This document shows, one piece after another, positions 14,501 through 31,900 of a DNA stretch of 64,000 bases. Position 1 is the stretch's first letter. Every line of letters begins with the position of its first letter. This DNA comes from Osmia lignaria lignaria. Taxonomy: Eukaryota > Arthropoda > Insecta > Hymenoptera > Megachilidae. Location: contig NC_135035.1 of assembly GCF_051020975.1 (NCBI RefSeq), positions 3,906,001 to 3,970,000 of the forward strand. The letters run 5' to 3'. The notes under the pieces were generated by a model. That model did not search any database. It saw nothing but the letters and a program-made list of their open reading frames with translations, and was not told the DNA's origin. Made by a program: the position numbers and the translations under genes.

Positions 14501-17500
14501 TTACATTATACCTCATGTAGATATAGTGCTAATCATATTGTTATTAAATGAACATTGATCTGTGGGAATGAATCAGTATATTACATTATATCGAATGTAG
14601 ATATAGTCCCAATGATATTGTTATTAAGTGTACATTGATCTGTGGGAATGAATCAGTATATTACATTATATCGAATGTACATATAGTACTAATGATGTTG
14701 GTATTATATGTACATTGTTCTGTTGGAATGAATCTGTACATGACATTATATCTATTGTAGATATAGTAATAATGGTATTGTTATTAAATGTACATTGATC
14801 TGTGGGAATGAATCAGTATAATACATTATATCGAAGGTAGATATAGTACTAATGATATTGTTATTAAATCTACATTACATACCTAATGTAGGTATAGTAC
14901 TAATGATATTAGTATTATATGTACATTGATCTGTGGGAATGAATCAGTGTATTACATTATATCGAATGTAGATATAGTACTAATGATGTTGTTATTAAAT
15001 GTACATTGATCTGTGTGTAGTAACCAGTATATTGCATTATATCTAATGTAGATATGATAATAATAATATTGTTATTAATTGTATATTACATATCTAATGT
15101 AGATATAGTACTAATGATATTGGCATTAAATATACTTTGATCTGTGGGAATGAATCAGTATATTACATTATATCGAATGTAGATATAGTACGAATGATAT
15201 TGTTATTAAATCTACATTACATATCTAATGTAGGTATAGTACTAATGATGTTGGTATTATATGTACATTGTTCTGTTGGAATGAATCTGTACATGACATT
15301 ATATCTATTGTAGATATAGTAATAATGGTATTGTTATTAAATGTACATTGATCTGTGGGAATGAATCAGTATAATACATTATATCGAATGTAGATATAGT
15401 ACTAACGATATTGTTATTAAATTTACATTACATACCTAATGTAGGTATAGTACTAATGATATTAGTATTATATGTACATTGATCTGTGGGAATGAATCAG
15501 TGTATTACATTATATCGAATGTAGATATAGTACTAATGATGTTGTTATTAAATGTACATTGATCTGTGTGTAGTAACCAGTATATTGCATTATATCTAAT
15601 GTAGATATGATAATAATAATATTGTGATTAATTGTATATTACATATCTAATGTAGATATAGTACTAATGATATTGGCATTAAATATACTTTGATCTGTGG
15701 GAATGAATCAGTATATTACATTATATCGAATGTAGATATAGTACGAATGATATTGTTATTAAATCTACATTACATATCTAATGTAGGTATAGTACTAATG
15801 ATATTGGTATTATATGTACATTGATCTGTGGGAATGAATCAGTATATTACATTATACCTCATGTAGATATAGTGCTAATGATATTGTTATTAAATGAACA
15901 TTGATCTGTGGGAATGAATCAGTATATTACATTATATCTAATGTAGATATGATAATAATAATATTGTTATTAATTGTATATTACATATCTAATGTAGATA
16001 TATTACTAATGATATTAACATTAAATGTACATTGACCTGTGGGAATGAATCAGTATATTACATTATACCTCATGTAGATATAGTGCTAATCATATTGTTA
16101 TTAAATGAACATTGATCTGTGGGAATGAATCAGTATATTACATTATATCGAATGTAGATATAGTCCCAATGATATTGTTATTAAGTGTACATTGATCTGT
16201 GGGAATGAATCAGTATATTACATTATATCGAATGTACATATAGTACTAATGATGTTGGTATTATATGTACATTGTTCTGTTGGAATGAATCTGTACATGA
16301 CATTATATCTATTGTAGATATAGTAATAATGGTATTGTTATTAAATGTACATTGATCTGTGGGAATGAATCAGTATAATACATTATATCGAATGTAGATA
16401 TAGTACTAATGATATTGTTATTAAATCTACATTACATACCTAATGTAGGTATAGTACTAATGATATTAGTATTATATGTACATTGATCTGTGGGAATGAA
16501 TCAGTGTATTACATTATATCGAATGTAGATATAGTACTAATGATGTTGTTATTAAATGTACATTGATCTGTGTGTAGTAACCAGTATATTGCATTATATC
16601 TAATGTAGATATGATAATAATAATATTGTTATTAATTGTATATTACATATCTAATGTAGATATAGTACTAATGATATTGGCATTAAATATACTTTGATCT
16701 GTGGGAATGAATCAGTATATTACATTATATCGAATGTAGATATAGTACTAGTGATGGTGTTATTAAATGTACATTGATCTGTGGGTAGTAATCAGTATAT
16801 TACATTATATCTAATGTAGATATGATATTAATAATATTGTTATTAATTGTATATTACATATCTAATGTAGATATAGTACTAATGATATTAACATTAAATG
16901 TACATTGATCTGTGGGAATGAATCAGTATATTACATTATACCTCATGTAGATATAGTGCTAATGATATTGTTATTAAATGTACATTGATCTGTGGGAATG
17001 AATCAGTATATTACATTATATCGAATGTAGATATAGTGCTAATGATGTTGTTATTAAATGTACATTGATCTGTGGGTAGTAATCAGTATATTACATTATA
17101 TCTAATGTAGATATGATAATAATAATATTGTTATTAATTGTATATTACATATCTAATGTAGATATAGTACTAATGATATTAACATTAAATGTACATTGAT
17201 CTGTGGGAATGAATCAGTATATTACATTATACCTCATGTAGATATAGTGCTAATGATATTGTATTAAATGAACATTGATCTGTGGGAATGAATCAGTATA
17301 TTACATTATATCGAATGTAGATATAGTACCAATGATATTGTTATTAAATCTACATTACATATCTAATGTAGGTATAGTACTAATGATATTGGTATTATAT
17401 GTACATTGATCTGTGGGAATGAATCAGTATATTAAATTATACCTCATGTAGATATAGTGCTAATGATATTGTTATTAAATGTACATTGATCTGTGGGAAT

Positions 17501-17835
17501 GAATCAGTATATTACATTATATCTAATGTAGATATGATAATAATAATATTGTTATTAATTGTATATTACATATCTAATGTAGATATATTACTAATGATAT
17601 TAACATTAAATGTACATTGACCTGTGGGAATGAATCAGTATATTACATTATACCTCATGTAGATATAGTGCTAATCATATTGTTATTAAATGAACATTGA
17701 TCTGTGGGAATGAATCAGTATATTACATTATATCGAATGTAGATATAGTCCCAATGATATTGTTATTAAGTGTACATTGATCTGTGGGAATGAATCAGTA
17801 TATTACATTATATCGAATGTACATATAGTACTAAT
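11552..17835 (+). repeat. 3,142-bp higher-order repeat, two copies
   Basis: The marker GATGTTGGTA begins at 11552, 13109, 14694, 16251 and 17836, giving spacings 1557, 1585, 1557, 1585, so the true period is 3,142. Inner markers agree: the same word recurs 553 bp into both copies (12105 and 15247), and the private variant TATTGTGATTAATTG is in both. 1,557 = 15 x 80 + 7 x 51, and 1,585 = 16 x 80 + 6 x 51 minus the 1-bp deletion seen in GATATTGTATTAAATG. The few differences noticed are single bases (for example CGAAGGTAG near 14834). The block continues as a partial third copy after 17,836 and is also related to the first kilobase of the window. Confidence 0.92.
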
Positions 17836-19099
17836 GATGTTGGTATTATATGTACATTGTTCTGTTGGAATGAATCTGTACATGACATTATATCTATTGT
17901 AGATATAGTAATAATGGTATTGTTATTAAATGTACATTGATCTGTGGGAATGAATCAGTATAATACATTATATCGAATGTAGATATAGTACTAATGATAT
18001 TGTTATTAAATCTACATTACATACCTAATGTAGGTATAGTACTAATGATATTAGTATTATATGTACATTGATCTGTGGGAATGAATCAGTGTATTACATT
18101 ATATCGAATGTAGATATAGTACTAATGATGTTGTTATTAAATGTACATTGATCTGTGTGTAGTAACCAGTATATTGCATTATATCTAATGTAGATATGAT
18201 AATAATAATATTGTTATTAATTGTATATTACATATCTAATGTAGATATAGTACTAATGATATTGGCATTAAATATACTTTGATCTGTGGGAATGAATCAG
18301 TATATTACATTATATCGAATGTAGATATAGTACTAGTGATGGTGTTATTAAATGTACATTGATCTGTGGGTAGTAATCAGTATATTACATTATATCTAAT
18401 GTAGATATGATATTAATAATATTGTTATTAATTGTATATTACATATCTAATGTAGATATAGTACTAATGATATTAACATTAAATGTACATTGATCTGTGG
18501 GAATGAATCAGTATATTACATTATACCTCATGTAGATATAGTGCTAATGATATTGTTATTAAATGTACATTGATCTGTGGGAATGAATCAGTATATTACA
18601 TTATATCGAATGTAGATATAGTGCTAATGATGTTGTTATTAAATGTACATTGATCTGTGGGTAGTAATCAGTATATTACATTATATCTAATGTAGATATG
18701 ATAATAATAATATTGTTATTAATTGTATATTACATATCTAATGTAGATATAGTACTAATGATATTAACATTAAATGTACATTGATCTGTGGGAATGAATC
18801 AGTATATTACATTATACCTCATGTAGATATAGTGCTAATGATATTGTATTAAATGAACATTGATCTGTGGGAATGAATCAGTATATTACATTATATCGAA
18901 TGTAGATATAGTACCAATGATATTGTTATTAAATCTACATTACATATCTAATGTAGGTATAGTACTAATGATATTGGTATTATATGTACATTGATCTGTG
19001 GGAATGAATCAGTATATTAAATTATACCTCATGTAGATATAGTGCTAATGATATTGTTATTAAATGTACATTGATCTGTGGGAATGAATCAGTATATTA

Positions 19100-22000
19100 C
19101 ATTATATCGAATGCAGATATAGTGCTAATGATGTTGTTATTAAATGTGCATTGATCTGTGGGTAGTAATCAGTATATTACATTATATCTAATGTAGATAT
19201 GATAATAATAATATTGTTATTAATTGTATATTACATATCTAATGTAGATATAGTACTAATGATATTAACATTAAATGTACATTGATCTGTGGGAATGAAT
19301 CAGTATATTACATTATACCTCATGTAGATATAGTGCTAATGATATTGTATTAAATGAACATTGATCTGTGGGAGTGAATCAGTATATTACATTATATCGA
19401 ATGTAGATATAGTACCAATGATATTGTTATTAAGTGTACATTGATCTGTGGGAATGAATCAGTATATTACATTATATCGAATGTAGATATAGTGCTAATG
19501 ATGTTGTTATTAAATGTACATTGACCTGTGTGTAGTAACCAGTATATTACATTATGTCTAATGTAGATATGATAATAATAATATTGTTATTAATTGTATA
19601 TTACATATCTAATGTAGATATAGTACTAATGATATTGGCATTAAATATACTTTGATCTGTGGGAATGAATCAGTATATTACATTATATCGAATGTAGATA
19701 TAGTACGAATGATATTGTTATTAAATCTACATTACATATCTAATGTAGGTATAGTACTAATGATATTGGTATTATATGTACATTGATCTGTGGGAATGAA
19801 TCAGTATATTACATTATACCTCATGTAGATATAGTGCTAATGATATTGTTATTAAATGTACATTGATCTGTGGGAATGAATCAGTATATTACATTATATC
19901 GAATGTAGATATAGTGCTAATGATGTTGTTATTAAATGTACATTGATCTGTGGGTAGTAATCAGTATATTACATTATATCTAATGTAGATATGATAATAA
20001 TAATATTGTTATTAATTGTATATTGCATATCTAATGTAGATATAGTAATAATGATATTGTTATTAAATGTACATTGATCTGTGGGAATGAATCAGAATAT
20101 TACATTATATCGAATGTAGATATAGTGCTAATGATGTTGTTGCTAAATGTACATTGATCTGTGGGTAGTAGTCAGTATATTACATTATAACTAATGTAGA
20201 TATGATAATAATAATATTGTTATTAATTGTGTATTACATATCTAACGTAGATATAGTACTAATGATATTGACATTAAATGTACTTTGATCTGTGGGAATG
20301 AATCAGTATATTACATTATATCTAATGTAGATATATTACTAATGATATTGTTATTAAATGTACATTGATCTGTGGGAATGAATCAGAATATTGCATTATA
20401 TCGAATGTAGATATAGTACCAATGATATTGTTATTAAATGTACATTGATCTGTGGGAATGAATCAGTATATTACATTATATCGAATGTAGATATAGTAGA
20501 AGTGATGGTGTTATTAAATGTACATTGATCTGCGGGTAGTAATCAGTATATTACATTATATCTAATGTAGATATGATAATAATAATATTGTTATTAATTG
20601 TATATTACATATCTAATGTAGATATAGTACTAATGATATTAACATTAAATGTACATTGATCTGTGGGAATGAATCAGTATATTACATTATACCTCATGTA
20701 GATATAGTGCTAATGATATTGTTATTAAATGAACATTGATCTGTGGGAATGAATCAGTATATTACATTATATCGAATGTAGATATAGTCCCAATGATATT
20801 GTTATTAAGTGTACATCGATCTGTGGGAATGAATCAGTATATTACATTATATCGAATGTACATATAGTACTAATGATATTGGTATTATATGTACTTTGTT
20901 CTGTTGGAATGAATCTGTACATGACATTATATCTATTGTAGATATAGTAATAATGGTATTGTTATTAAATGTACATTGATCTGTGGGAATGAATCAGTAT
21001 AATACATTATATCGAATGTAGATATAGTACTAATGGTATTGTTATTAAATCTACATTACATATCTAATGTAGGTATGGTACTAATGATATTGGTACTATA
21101 TGTACATTGATCTGTGGGAACGAATCAGTATATTACATTATATCGAATGTACATATAGTACTAATGATATTGGTATTATATGTACATTGATCTGTTGGAA
21201 TGAATCTGTACATGACATTATATCTATTGTAGATATAGTAATAATGATATTGTTATTAAATGTACATTGATCTGTGGGAATGAATCAGTATATTACATTA
21301 TATCGAATGTAGATATAGTGCTAATGATATTGTTATTAAATGTGCATTGATCTGTGGGAACGAATCAGTATATTACATTATATCGAATGTAGATATAGTA
21401 CTAATGATATTGTTATTTAATGTACATTAATCTGTGGGAATGAATCAGTCTATTACATTATACCTCATGTAGATATAGTGCTAATGATATTGTTATTAAA
21501 TGAACATTGATCTGTGGGAATGAATCAGTATATTACATTATATCGAATGTAGATATAGTCCCAATGAGATTGTTATTAAGTGTACATCGATCTGTGGGAA
21601 TGAATCAGTATATTACATTATATCGAATGTACATATAGTACTAATGATATTGGTATTATATGTACATTGTTCTGTTGGAATGAATCTGTACATGACATTA
21701 TATCTATTGTAGATATAGTAATAATGGTACTGTTATTAAATGTACATTGATCTGTGGGAATGAATCAGTATAATACATTATATCGAATGTAGATATAGTA
21801 CTAATGATATTGTTATTAAATCTACATTACATATCTAATGTAGGTATAGTACTAATGATATTGGTATTATATGTACATTGATCTGTGGGAACGAATCAGT
21901 ATATTACATTATATCGAATGTACATATAGTACTAATGATATTGGTATTATATGTACACTGATCTGTTGGAATGAATCTGTACATGACATTATATCTATTG

Positions 22001-25000
22001 TAGATATAGTAATAATGATATTGTTATTAAATGTACATTGATCTGTGGGAATGAATCAGTATATTACATTATATCGAATGTAGATATAGTCCCAATGATA
22101 TTGTTATTAAGTGTACATTGATCTGTGGGAATGAGTCAGTATATTACATTATATCGAATGTACATATAGTACTGATGATATTGGTATTATATGTACATTG
22201 TTCTGTTGGAATGAATCTGTACATGACATTATATCTATTGTAGATATAGTAATAATGGTATTGTTATTAAGTGTACATTGATCTGTGGGAATGAATCAGT
22301 ATATTACATTATATCGAATGTAGATATAGTGCTAATGATGTTGTTATTAAATGTACATTGATCTGTGGGTAATAATCAGTATATCACACTATATCTAATG
22401 TAGATATGATAATAATAATATTGTGATTAATTGTATATTACATATCTAATGTAGATATAGCACTAATGATATTAACATTAAATGTACATTGATCTGTGTG
22501 AATGAATCAGTATATTACATTATACCTCATGTAGATATAGTGCTAATGATATTGTTATTAAATGTACATTGATCTGTGGGAATGAATCAGTATATTACAT
22601 TATATCGAATGTAGATATAGTGCTAATGATGTTGTTATTAAATGTACATTGATCTGTGGGTAGTAATCAGTATATTACATTATATCTAATGTAGATATGA
22701 TAATAATAATATTGTTATTAATTGTATATTACATATCTAATATAGATATAGTACTAATGATATTAACATTAAATGTACATTGATCTGTGGGAATGAATCA
22801 GTATATTACATTATACCTCATGTAGATATAGTGCTAATGATATTGTATTAAATGAACATTGATCTGTGGGAGTGAATCAGTATATTACATTATATCGAAT
22901 GTAGATATAGTACCAATGATATTGTTATTAAGTGTACATTGATCTGTGGGAATGAATCAGTATATTACATTATATCGAATGTAGATATAGTGCTAATGAT
23001 GTTGTTATTAAATGTACATTGACCTGTGTGTAGTAACCAGTATATTACATTATGTCTAATGTAGATATGATAATAATAATATTGTTATTAATTGTATATT
23101 ACATATCTAATGTAGATATAGTACTAATGATATTGGCATTAAATATACTTTGATCTGTGGGAATGAATCAGTATATTACATTATATCGAATGTAGATATA
23201 GTACGAATGATATTGTTATTAAATCTACATTACATATCTAATGTAGGTATAGTACTAATGATATTGGTATTATATGTACATTGATCTGTGGGAATGAATC
23301 AGTATATTACATTATACCTCATGTAGATATAGTGCTAATGATATTGTTATTAAATGTACATTGATCTGTGGGAATGAATCAGTATATTACATTATATCGA
23401 ATGTAGATATAGTGCTAATGATGTTGTTATTAAATGTACATTGATCTGTGGGTAGTAATCAGTATATTACATTATATCTAATGTAGATATGATAATAATA
23501 ATATTGTTATTAATTGTATATTGCATATCTAATGTAGATATAGTAATAATGATATTGTTATTAAATGTACATTGATCTGTGGGAATGAATCAGAATATTA
23601 CATTATATCGAATGTAGATATAGTGCTAATGATGTTGTTACTAAATGTACATTGATCTGTGGGTAGTAGTCAGTATATTACATTATAACTAATGTAGATA
23701 TGATAATAATAATATTGTTATTAATTGTGTATTACATATCTAACGTAGATATAGTACTAATGATATTGACATTAAATGTACTTTGATCTGTGGGAATGAA
23801 TCAGTATATTACATTATATCTAATGTAGATATATTACTAATGATATTGTTATTAAATGTACATTGATCTGTGGGAATGAATCAGAATATTGCATTATATC
23901 GAATGTAGATATAGTACCAATGATATTGTTATTAAATGTACATTGATCTGTGGGAATGAATCAGTATATTACATTATATCGAATGTAGATATAGTACAAG
24001 TGATGGTGTTATTAAATGTACATTGATCTGCGGGTAGTAATCAGTATATTACATTATATCTAATGTAGATATGATAATAATAATATTGTTATTAATTGTA
24101 TATTACATATCTAATGTAGATATAGTACTAATGATATTAACATTAAATGTACATTGATCTGTGGGAATGAATCAGTATATTACATTATACCTCATGTAGA
24201 TATAGTGCTAATGATATTGTTATTAAATGAACATTGATCTGTGGGAATGAATCAGTATATTACATTATATCGAATGTAGATATAGTCCCAATGACATTGT
24301 TATTAAGTGCACATCGATCTGTGGGAATGAATCAGTATATTACATTATATCGAATGTACATATAGTACTAATGATATTGGTATTATATGTACATTGTTCT
24401 GTTGGAATGAATCTGTACATGACATTATATCTATTGTAGATATAGTAATAATGGTATTGTTATTAAATGTACATTGATCTGTGGGAATGAATCAGTATAA
24501 TACATTATATCGAATGTAGATATAGTACTAATGATATTGTTATTAAATCTACATTACATATCTAATGTAGGTATGGTACTAATGATATTGGTACTATATG
24601 TACATTGATCTGTGGGAACGAATCAGTATATTACATTATATCGAATGTACATATAGTACTAATGATATTGGTATTATATGTACATTGATCTGTTGGAATG
24701 AATCTGTACATGACATTACATCTATTGTAGATATAGTAATAATGATATTGTTATTAAATGTACATTGATCTGTGGGAATGAATCAGTATATTACATTATA
24801 TCGAATGTAGATATAGTGCTAATGATATTGTTATTAAATGTGCATTGATCTGTGGGAACGAATCAGTATATTACATTATATCGAATGTAGATATAGTACT
24901 AATGATATTGTTATTTAATGTACATTAATCTGTGGGAATGAATCAGTCTATTACATTATACCTCATGTAGATATAGTGCTAATGATATTGTTATTAAATG

Positions 25001-25040
25001 AACATTGATCTGTGGGAATGAATCAGTATATTACATTATA
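19100..25040 (+). repeat. Repeat with 3,498-bp period, two copies
   Basis: The variant GGAGTGAATC occurs at 19371 and 22869, and TGTACATTAATC at 21421 and 24919; both pairs are 3,498 apart. 3,498 fits 38 x 80 + 9 x 51 minus 1, the minus one being the GATATTGTATTAAATG deletion present in the repeat. Edges are approximate. About 1 kb between the copies (21.6-22.6 kb) has a different monomer order. Confidence 0.88.
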
Positions 25041-25936
25041 TCGAATGTACATATAGTACTAATGATATTGGTATTATATGTACATTGTTCTGTTGGAATG
25101 AATCTGTACATGACATTATATCTATTGTAGATATAGTAATAATGGTACTGTTATTAAATGTACATTGATCTGTGGGAATGAATCAGTATAATACATTATA
25201 TCGAATGTAGATATAGTACTAATGATATTGTTATTAAATCTACATTACATATCTAATGTAGGTATAGTACTAATGATATTGGTATTATATGTACATTGAT
25301 CTGTGGGAACGAATCAGTATATTACATTATATCGAATGTACATATAGTACTAATGATATTGGTATTATATGTACACTGATCTGTTGGAATGAATCTGTAC
25401 ATGACATTATATCTATTGTAGATATAGTAATAATGATATTGTTATTAAATCTACATTACATATCTAATGTAGGTATAGTACTAATGATATTGGTATTATA
25501 TGTACATTGATCTGTGGGAATGAATCAGTATATTACATTATACCTCATGTAGATATAGTGCTAATGATATTGTTATTAAATGAACATTGATCTGTGGGAA
25601 TGAATCAGTATATTACATTATATCTAATGTAGATATGATAATAATAATATTGTTATTAATTGTATATTACATATCTAATGTAGATATATTACTAATGATA
25701 TTAACATTAAATGTACATTGACCTGTGGGAATGAATCAGTATATTACATTATACCTCATGTAGATATAGTGCTAATGATATTGTTATTAAATGAACATTG
25801 ATCTGTGGGAATGAATCAGTATATTACATTATATCGAATGTAGATATAGTCCCAATGATATTGTTATTAAGTGTACATTGATCTGTGGGAATGAATCAGT
25901 ATATTACATTTTATCGAATGTACATATAGTACTAAT

Positions 25937-28900
25937 GATGTTGGTATTATATGTACATTGTTCTGTTGGAATGAATCTGTACATGACATTATATCTATTG
26001 TAGATATAGTAATAATGGTATTGTTATTAAATGTACATTGATCTGTGGGAATGAATCAGTATAATACATTATATCGAATGTAGATATAGTACTAATGATA
26101 TTGTTATTAAATCTACATTACACACCTAATGTAGGTATAGTACTAATGATATTAGTATTATATGTACATTGATCTGTGGGAATGAATCAGTGTATTACAT
26201 TATATCGGATGTAGATATAGTACTAATGATGTTGTTATTAAATGTACATTGATCTGTGTGTAGTAACCAGTATATTGCATTATATCTAATGTAGATATGA
26301 TAATAATAATATTGTTATTAATTGTATATTACATATCTAATGTAGATATAGTACTAATGATATTGGCATTAAATATACTTTGATCTGTGGGAATGAATCA
26401 GTATATTACATTATATCGAATGTAGATATAGTACGAATGATATTGTTATTAAATCTACATTACATATCTAATGTAGGTATAGTACTAATGATATTGGTAT
26501 TATATGTACATTGATCTGTGGGAATGAATCAGTATATTACATTATACCTCATGTAGATATAGTGCTAATGATATTGTTATTAAATGAACATTGATCTGTG
26601 GGAATGAATCAGTATATTACATTATATCGAATGTAGATATAGTACTAATGATATTGTTATTAAATCTACATTACATATCTAATTTAGATATAGTACTAAT
26701 GATATTGTTATTAAATGTACATTGATCTGTGGGAATGAATCAGTATATTACATTATATCTAATGTAGATATAGTGCTAATGATGTTGTTACTAAATGTAC
26801 ATTGATCTGTGGGTAGTAGTCAGTATATTACATTATAACTAATGTAGATATGATAATAATAATATTGTTATTAATTGTGTATTACATATCTAACGTAGAT
26901 ATAGTACTAATGATATTGACATTAAATGTACTTTGATCTGTGGGAATGAATCAGTATATTACATTATATCTAATGTGGATATATTACTAATGATATTGTT
27001 ATTAAATGTACATTGATCTGTGGGAATGAATTAGTATATTACATTATATCGAATGTAGATATAGTACCAATGATATTGTTATTAAATGTACATTGATCTG
27101 TGGGAATGAATCAGTATATTACATTATATCGAATGTAGATATAGTACTAATGATATTGTTATTAAGTGGGCATTGATTTGTGGGAATGAATCAGTCTATT
27201 ACATTATATCTAATGTAGATATGGTAATAATAATATTGTTATTAATTGTACATTACATATCTAAAGTAGATATAGTAATAATGATATTGTTATTAAATGT
27301 ACATTGATCTGTGGGAATGAATCAGTATATTACATTATATCTAATGTAGATATATTACTAATGATATTGTTATTAAATGTACATTGATCTGTGGGAATGA
27401 ATCAGTATATTACATTATACCTCATGTAGATATAGTGCTAATGATATTGTTATTAAATGTACATTGATCTGTGGGAATGAATCAGTATATTACATTATAT
27501 CGAATGTAGATATAGTACCAATGATATTGTTATTAAATGTACATTGATCTGTGGGAATGAACCAGTATATTACATTATATCGAATGTAGATATAGTACTA
27601 ATGATATTGTTATTAAGTGGGCATTGATTTGTGGGAATGAATCAGTCTATTACATTATATCTAATGTAGATATGGTAATAATAATATTGTTATTAATTGT
27701 ACATTACATATCTAAAGTAGATATAGTAATAATGATATTGTTATTAAATGTACATTGATCTGTGGGAATGAATCAGTATATTACATTATATCTAATGTAG
27801 ATATATTACTAATGATATTGTTATTAAATGTACATTGATCTGTGGGAATGAATCAGAATATTACATTATATCGAATGTAGATATAGTACCAATGATATTG
27901 TTATTAAATGTACATTGATCTGTGGGAATGAATCAGTATATTACATTATATCGAATGTAGATATAGTACAAGTGATGGTGTTATTAAATGTATATTGATC
28001 TGTGGGTAGTAATCAGTATATTACATTATATCTAATGTAGATATGATAATAACAATATTGTTATTAATTGTATATTACATATCTAATGTAGATATATTAC
28101 TAATGATATTGTTATTAAATGTACATTGATCTGTGGGAATGAATCAGTATATTACATTATACCTCATGTAGATATAGTGCTAATGATATTGTTATTAAAT
28201 GTACATTGATCTGTGGGAATGAATCAGTATATTACATTATATCGAATGTAGATATAGTACCAATGATATTGTTATTAAATGTACATTGATCTGTGGGAAT
28301 GAATCAGTATATTACATTATATCGAATGTAGATATAGTACTAATGATATTGTTATTAAGTGGGCATTGATTTGTGGGAATGAATCAGTCTATTACATTAT
28401 ATCTAATGTAGATATGGTAATAATAATATTGTTATTAATTGTACATTACATATCTAAAGTAGATATAGTAATAATGATATTGTTATTAAATGTACATTGA
28501 TCTGTGGGAATGAATCAGTATATTACATTATATCTAATGTAGATATATTACTAATGATATTGTTATTAAATGTACATTGATCTGTGGGAATGAATCAGAA
28601 TATTACATTATATCGAATGTAGATATAGTACCAATGATATTGTTATTAAATGTACATTGATCTGTGGGAATGAATCAGTATATTACATTATATCGAATGT
28701 AGATATAATACAAGTGATGGTGTTATTAAATGTACATTGATCTGTGGGTAGTAATCAGTATATTACATTATATCTAATGTAGATATGATAATAACAATAT
28801 TGTTATTAATTGTATATTACATATCTAATGTAGATATAGTACTAATGATATTAACATTAAATGTACATTGATCTATGGGAATGAATCAGTATATTACATT

Positions 28901-31900
28901 ATACCTCATGTAGATATAGTGCTAATGATATTGTTATTAAATGTACATTGATCGGTGGGAATGAATCAGTATATTACATTATATCGAATGTAGATATAGT
29001 GCTAATGATGTTGTTATTAAATGTACATTGATCTGTGGGTAGTAATCAGTATATTACATTATATCTAATGTAGATATGATAATAATAATATTGTTATTAA
29101 TTGTATATTACATATCTAATGTAGATATAGTACTAGTGATATTAACATTAAATGTACATTGATCTGTGGGAATGAATCAGTATATTACATTATACCTCAT
29201 GTAGATATAGTGCTAATGATATTGTATTAAATGAACATTGATCTGTGGGAATGAATCAGTATATTACATTATATCGAATGTAGATATAGTACCAATGATA
29301 TTGTTATTAAGTGTACATTGATCTGTGGGAATGAATCAGTATATTACATTATATCGAATGTAGATATAGTGCTAATGATGTTGTTATTAAATGTACATTG
29401 ACCTGTGTGTAGTAACCAGTATATTACATTATGTCTAATGTAGATATGATAATAATAATATTGTTATTAATTGTATATTACATATCTAATGTAGATATAG
29501 TACTAATGATATTGGCATTAAATGTACATTGATCTGTGGGAATGAATCAGTATATTACATTATATCGAATGTAGATATAGTGCTAATGATGTTGTTATTA
29601 AATGTACATTGATCTGTGGGTAGTAATCAGTATATTACATTATATCTAATGTAGATATGATAACAATAATATTGTTATTAATTGTATATTGCATATCTAA
29701 TGTAGATATAGTAATAATGATATTGTTATTAAATGTACATTGATCTGTGGGAATGAATCAGAATATTACATTATATCGAATGTAGATATAGTGCTAATGA
29801 TGTTGTTATTAAATGTACATTGATCTGTGGGTAGTAGTCAGTATATTACATTATAACTAATGTAGATATGATAATAATAATATTGTTATTAATTGTGTAT
29901 TACATATCTAACATAGATATAGTACTAATGATATTGACATTAAATGTACTTTGGTCTGTGGGAATGAATCAGTATATTACATTATATCTAATGTAGATAT
30001 ATTACTAATGATATTGTTATTAAATGTACATTGATCTGTGGGAATGAATCAGAATATTGCATTATATCGAATGTAGATATAGTATCAATGATATTGTTAT
30101 TAAATGTACATTGATCTGTGGGAATGAATCAGTATATTACATTATATCGAATGTAGATATAGTACAAGTGATGGTGTTATTAAATGTACATTGATCTGTG
30201 GGTAGTAATCAGTATATTACATTATATCTAATGTAGATATGATATTAATAATATTGTTATTAATTGTATATTACATATCTAATGTAGATATAGTACTAAT
30301 GATATTAACATTAAATGTACATTGATCTGTGGGAATGAATCAGTATATTACATTATACCTCATGTAGATATAGTGCTAATGATATTGTTATTAAATGTAC
30401 ATTGATCTGTGGGAATGAATCAGTATATTACATTATATCGAATGTAGATATAGTGCTAATGATGTTGTTATTAAATGTATATTGATCTGTGGGTAGTAAT
30501 CAGTATATTACATTATATCTAATGTAGATATGATAATAATAATATTGTTATTAATTGTATATTACATATCTAATGTAGATATAGTACTAATGATATTAAC
30601 ATTAAATGTACATTGATCTGTGGGAATGAATCAGTATATTACATTATACCTCATGTAGATATAGTGCTAATGATATTGTATTAAAAGAACATTGATCTGT
30701 GGGAATGAATCAGTATATTACATTATATCGAATGTAGATATAGTACCAATGATATTGTTATTAAATCTACATTACATATCTAATGTAGGTATAGTACTAA
30801 TGATATTGGTATTATATGTACATTGATCTGTGGGAATGAATCAGTATATTACATTATACCTCATGTAGATATAGTGCTAATGATATTGTTATTAAATGTA
30901 CATTGATCTGTGGGAATGAATCAGTATATTACATTATATCGAATGCAGATATAGTGCTAATGATGTTGTTATTAAATGTACATTGATCTGTGGGTAGTAA
31001 TCAGTATATTACATTATATCTAATGTAGATATGATAATAATAATATTGTTATTAATTGTATATTACATATCTAATGTAGATATAGTACTAATGATATTAA
31101 CATTAAATGTACATTGATCTGTGGGAATGAATCAGTATATTACATTATATCGAATGTAGATATAGTGCTAATGATGTTGTTACTAAATGTACATTGATCT
31201 GTGGGTAGTAGTCAGTATATTCCATTATAACTAATGTAGATATGATAATAATAATATTGTTATTAATTGTGTATTACATATCTAACGTAGATATAGTACT
31301 AATGATATTGACATTAAATGTACTTTGATCTGTGGGAATGAATCAGTATATTACATTATATCTAATGTAGATATATTACTAATGATATTGTTATTAAATG
31401 TACATTGATTGTGGGAATGAATCAGTATATTACATTATATCGAATGTAGATATAGTCCCAATGATATTGTTATTAAGTGTACATTGATCTGTGGGAATGA
31501 ATCAGTATATTACATTATATCGAATGTACATATAGTACTAATGATATTGGTATTCTATGTACATTGTTCTGTTGGAATGAATCTGTACATGACATTATAT
31601 CTATTGTAGATATAGTAATAATGGTATTGTTATTAAATGTACATTGATCTGTGGGAATGAATCAGTATAATACATTGTATCGAATGTAGATATAGTACTA
31701 ATGATATTGTTATTAAATCTACATTACATATCTAATGTAGGTATAGTACTAATGATATTGGTATTATATGTACATTGATCTGTGGGAACGAATCAGTATA
31801 TTACATTATACCTCATGTAGATATAGTGCTAATGATATTGTTATTAAATGAACATTGATCTGTGGGAATGAATCAGTATATTACATTATATCGAATGTAG

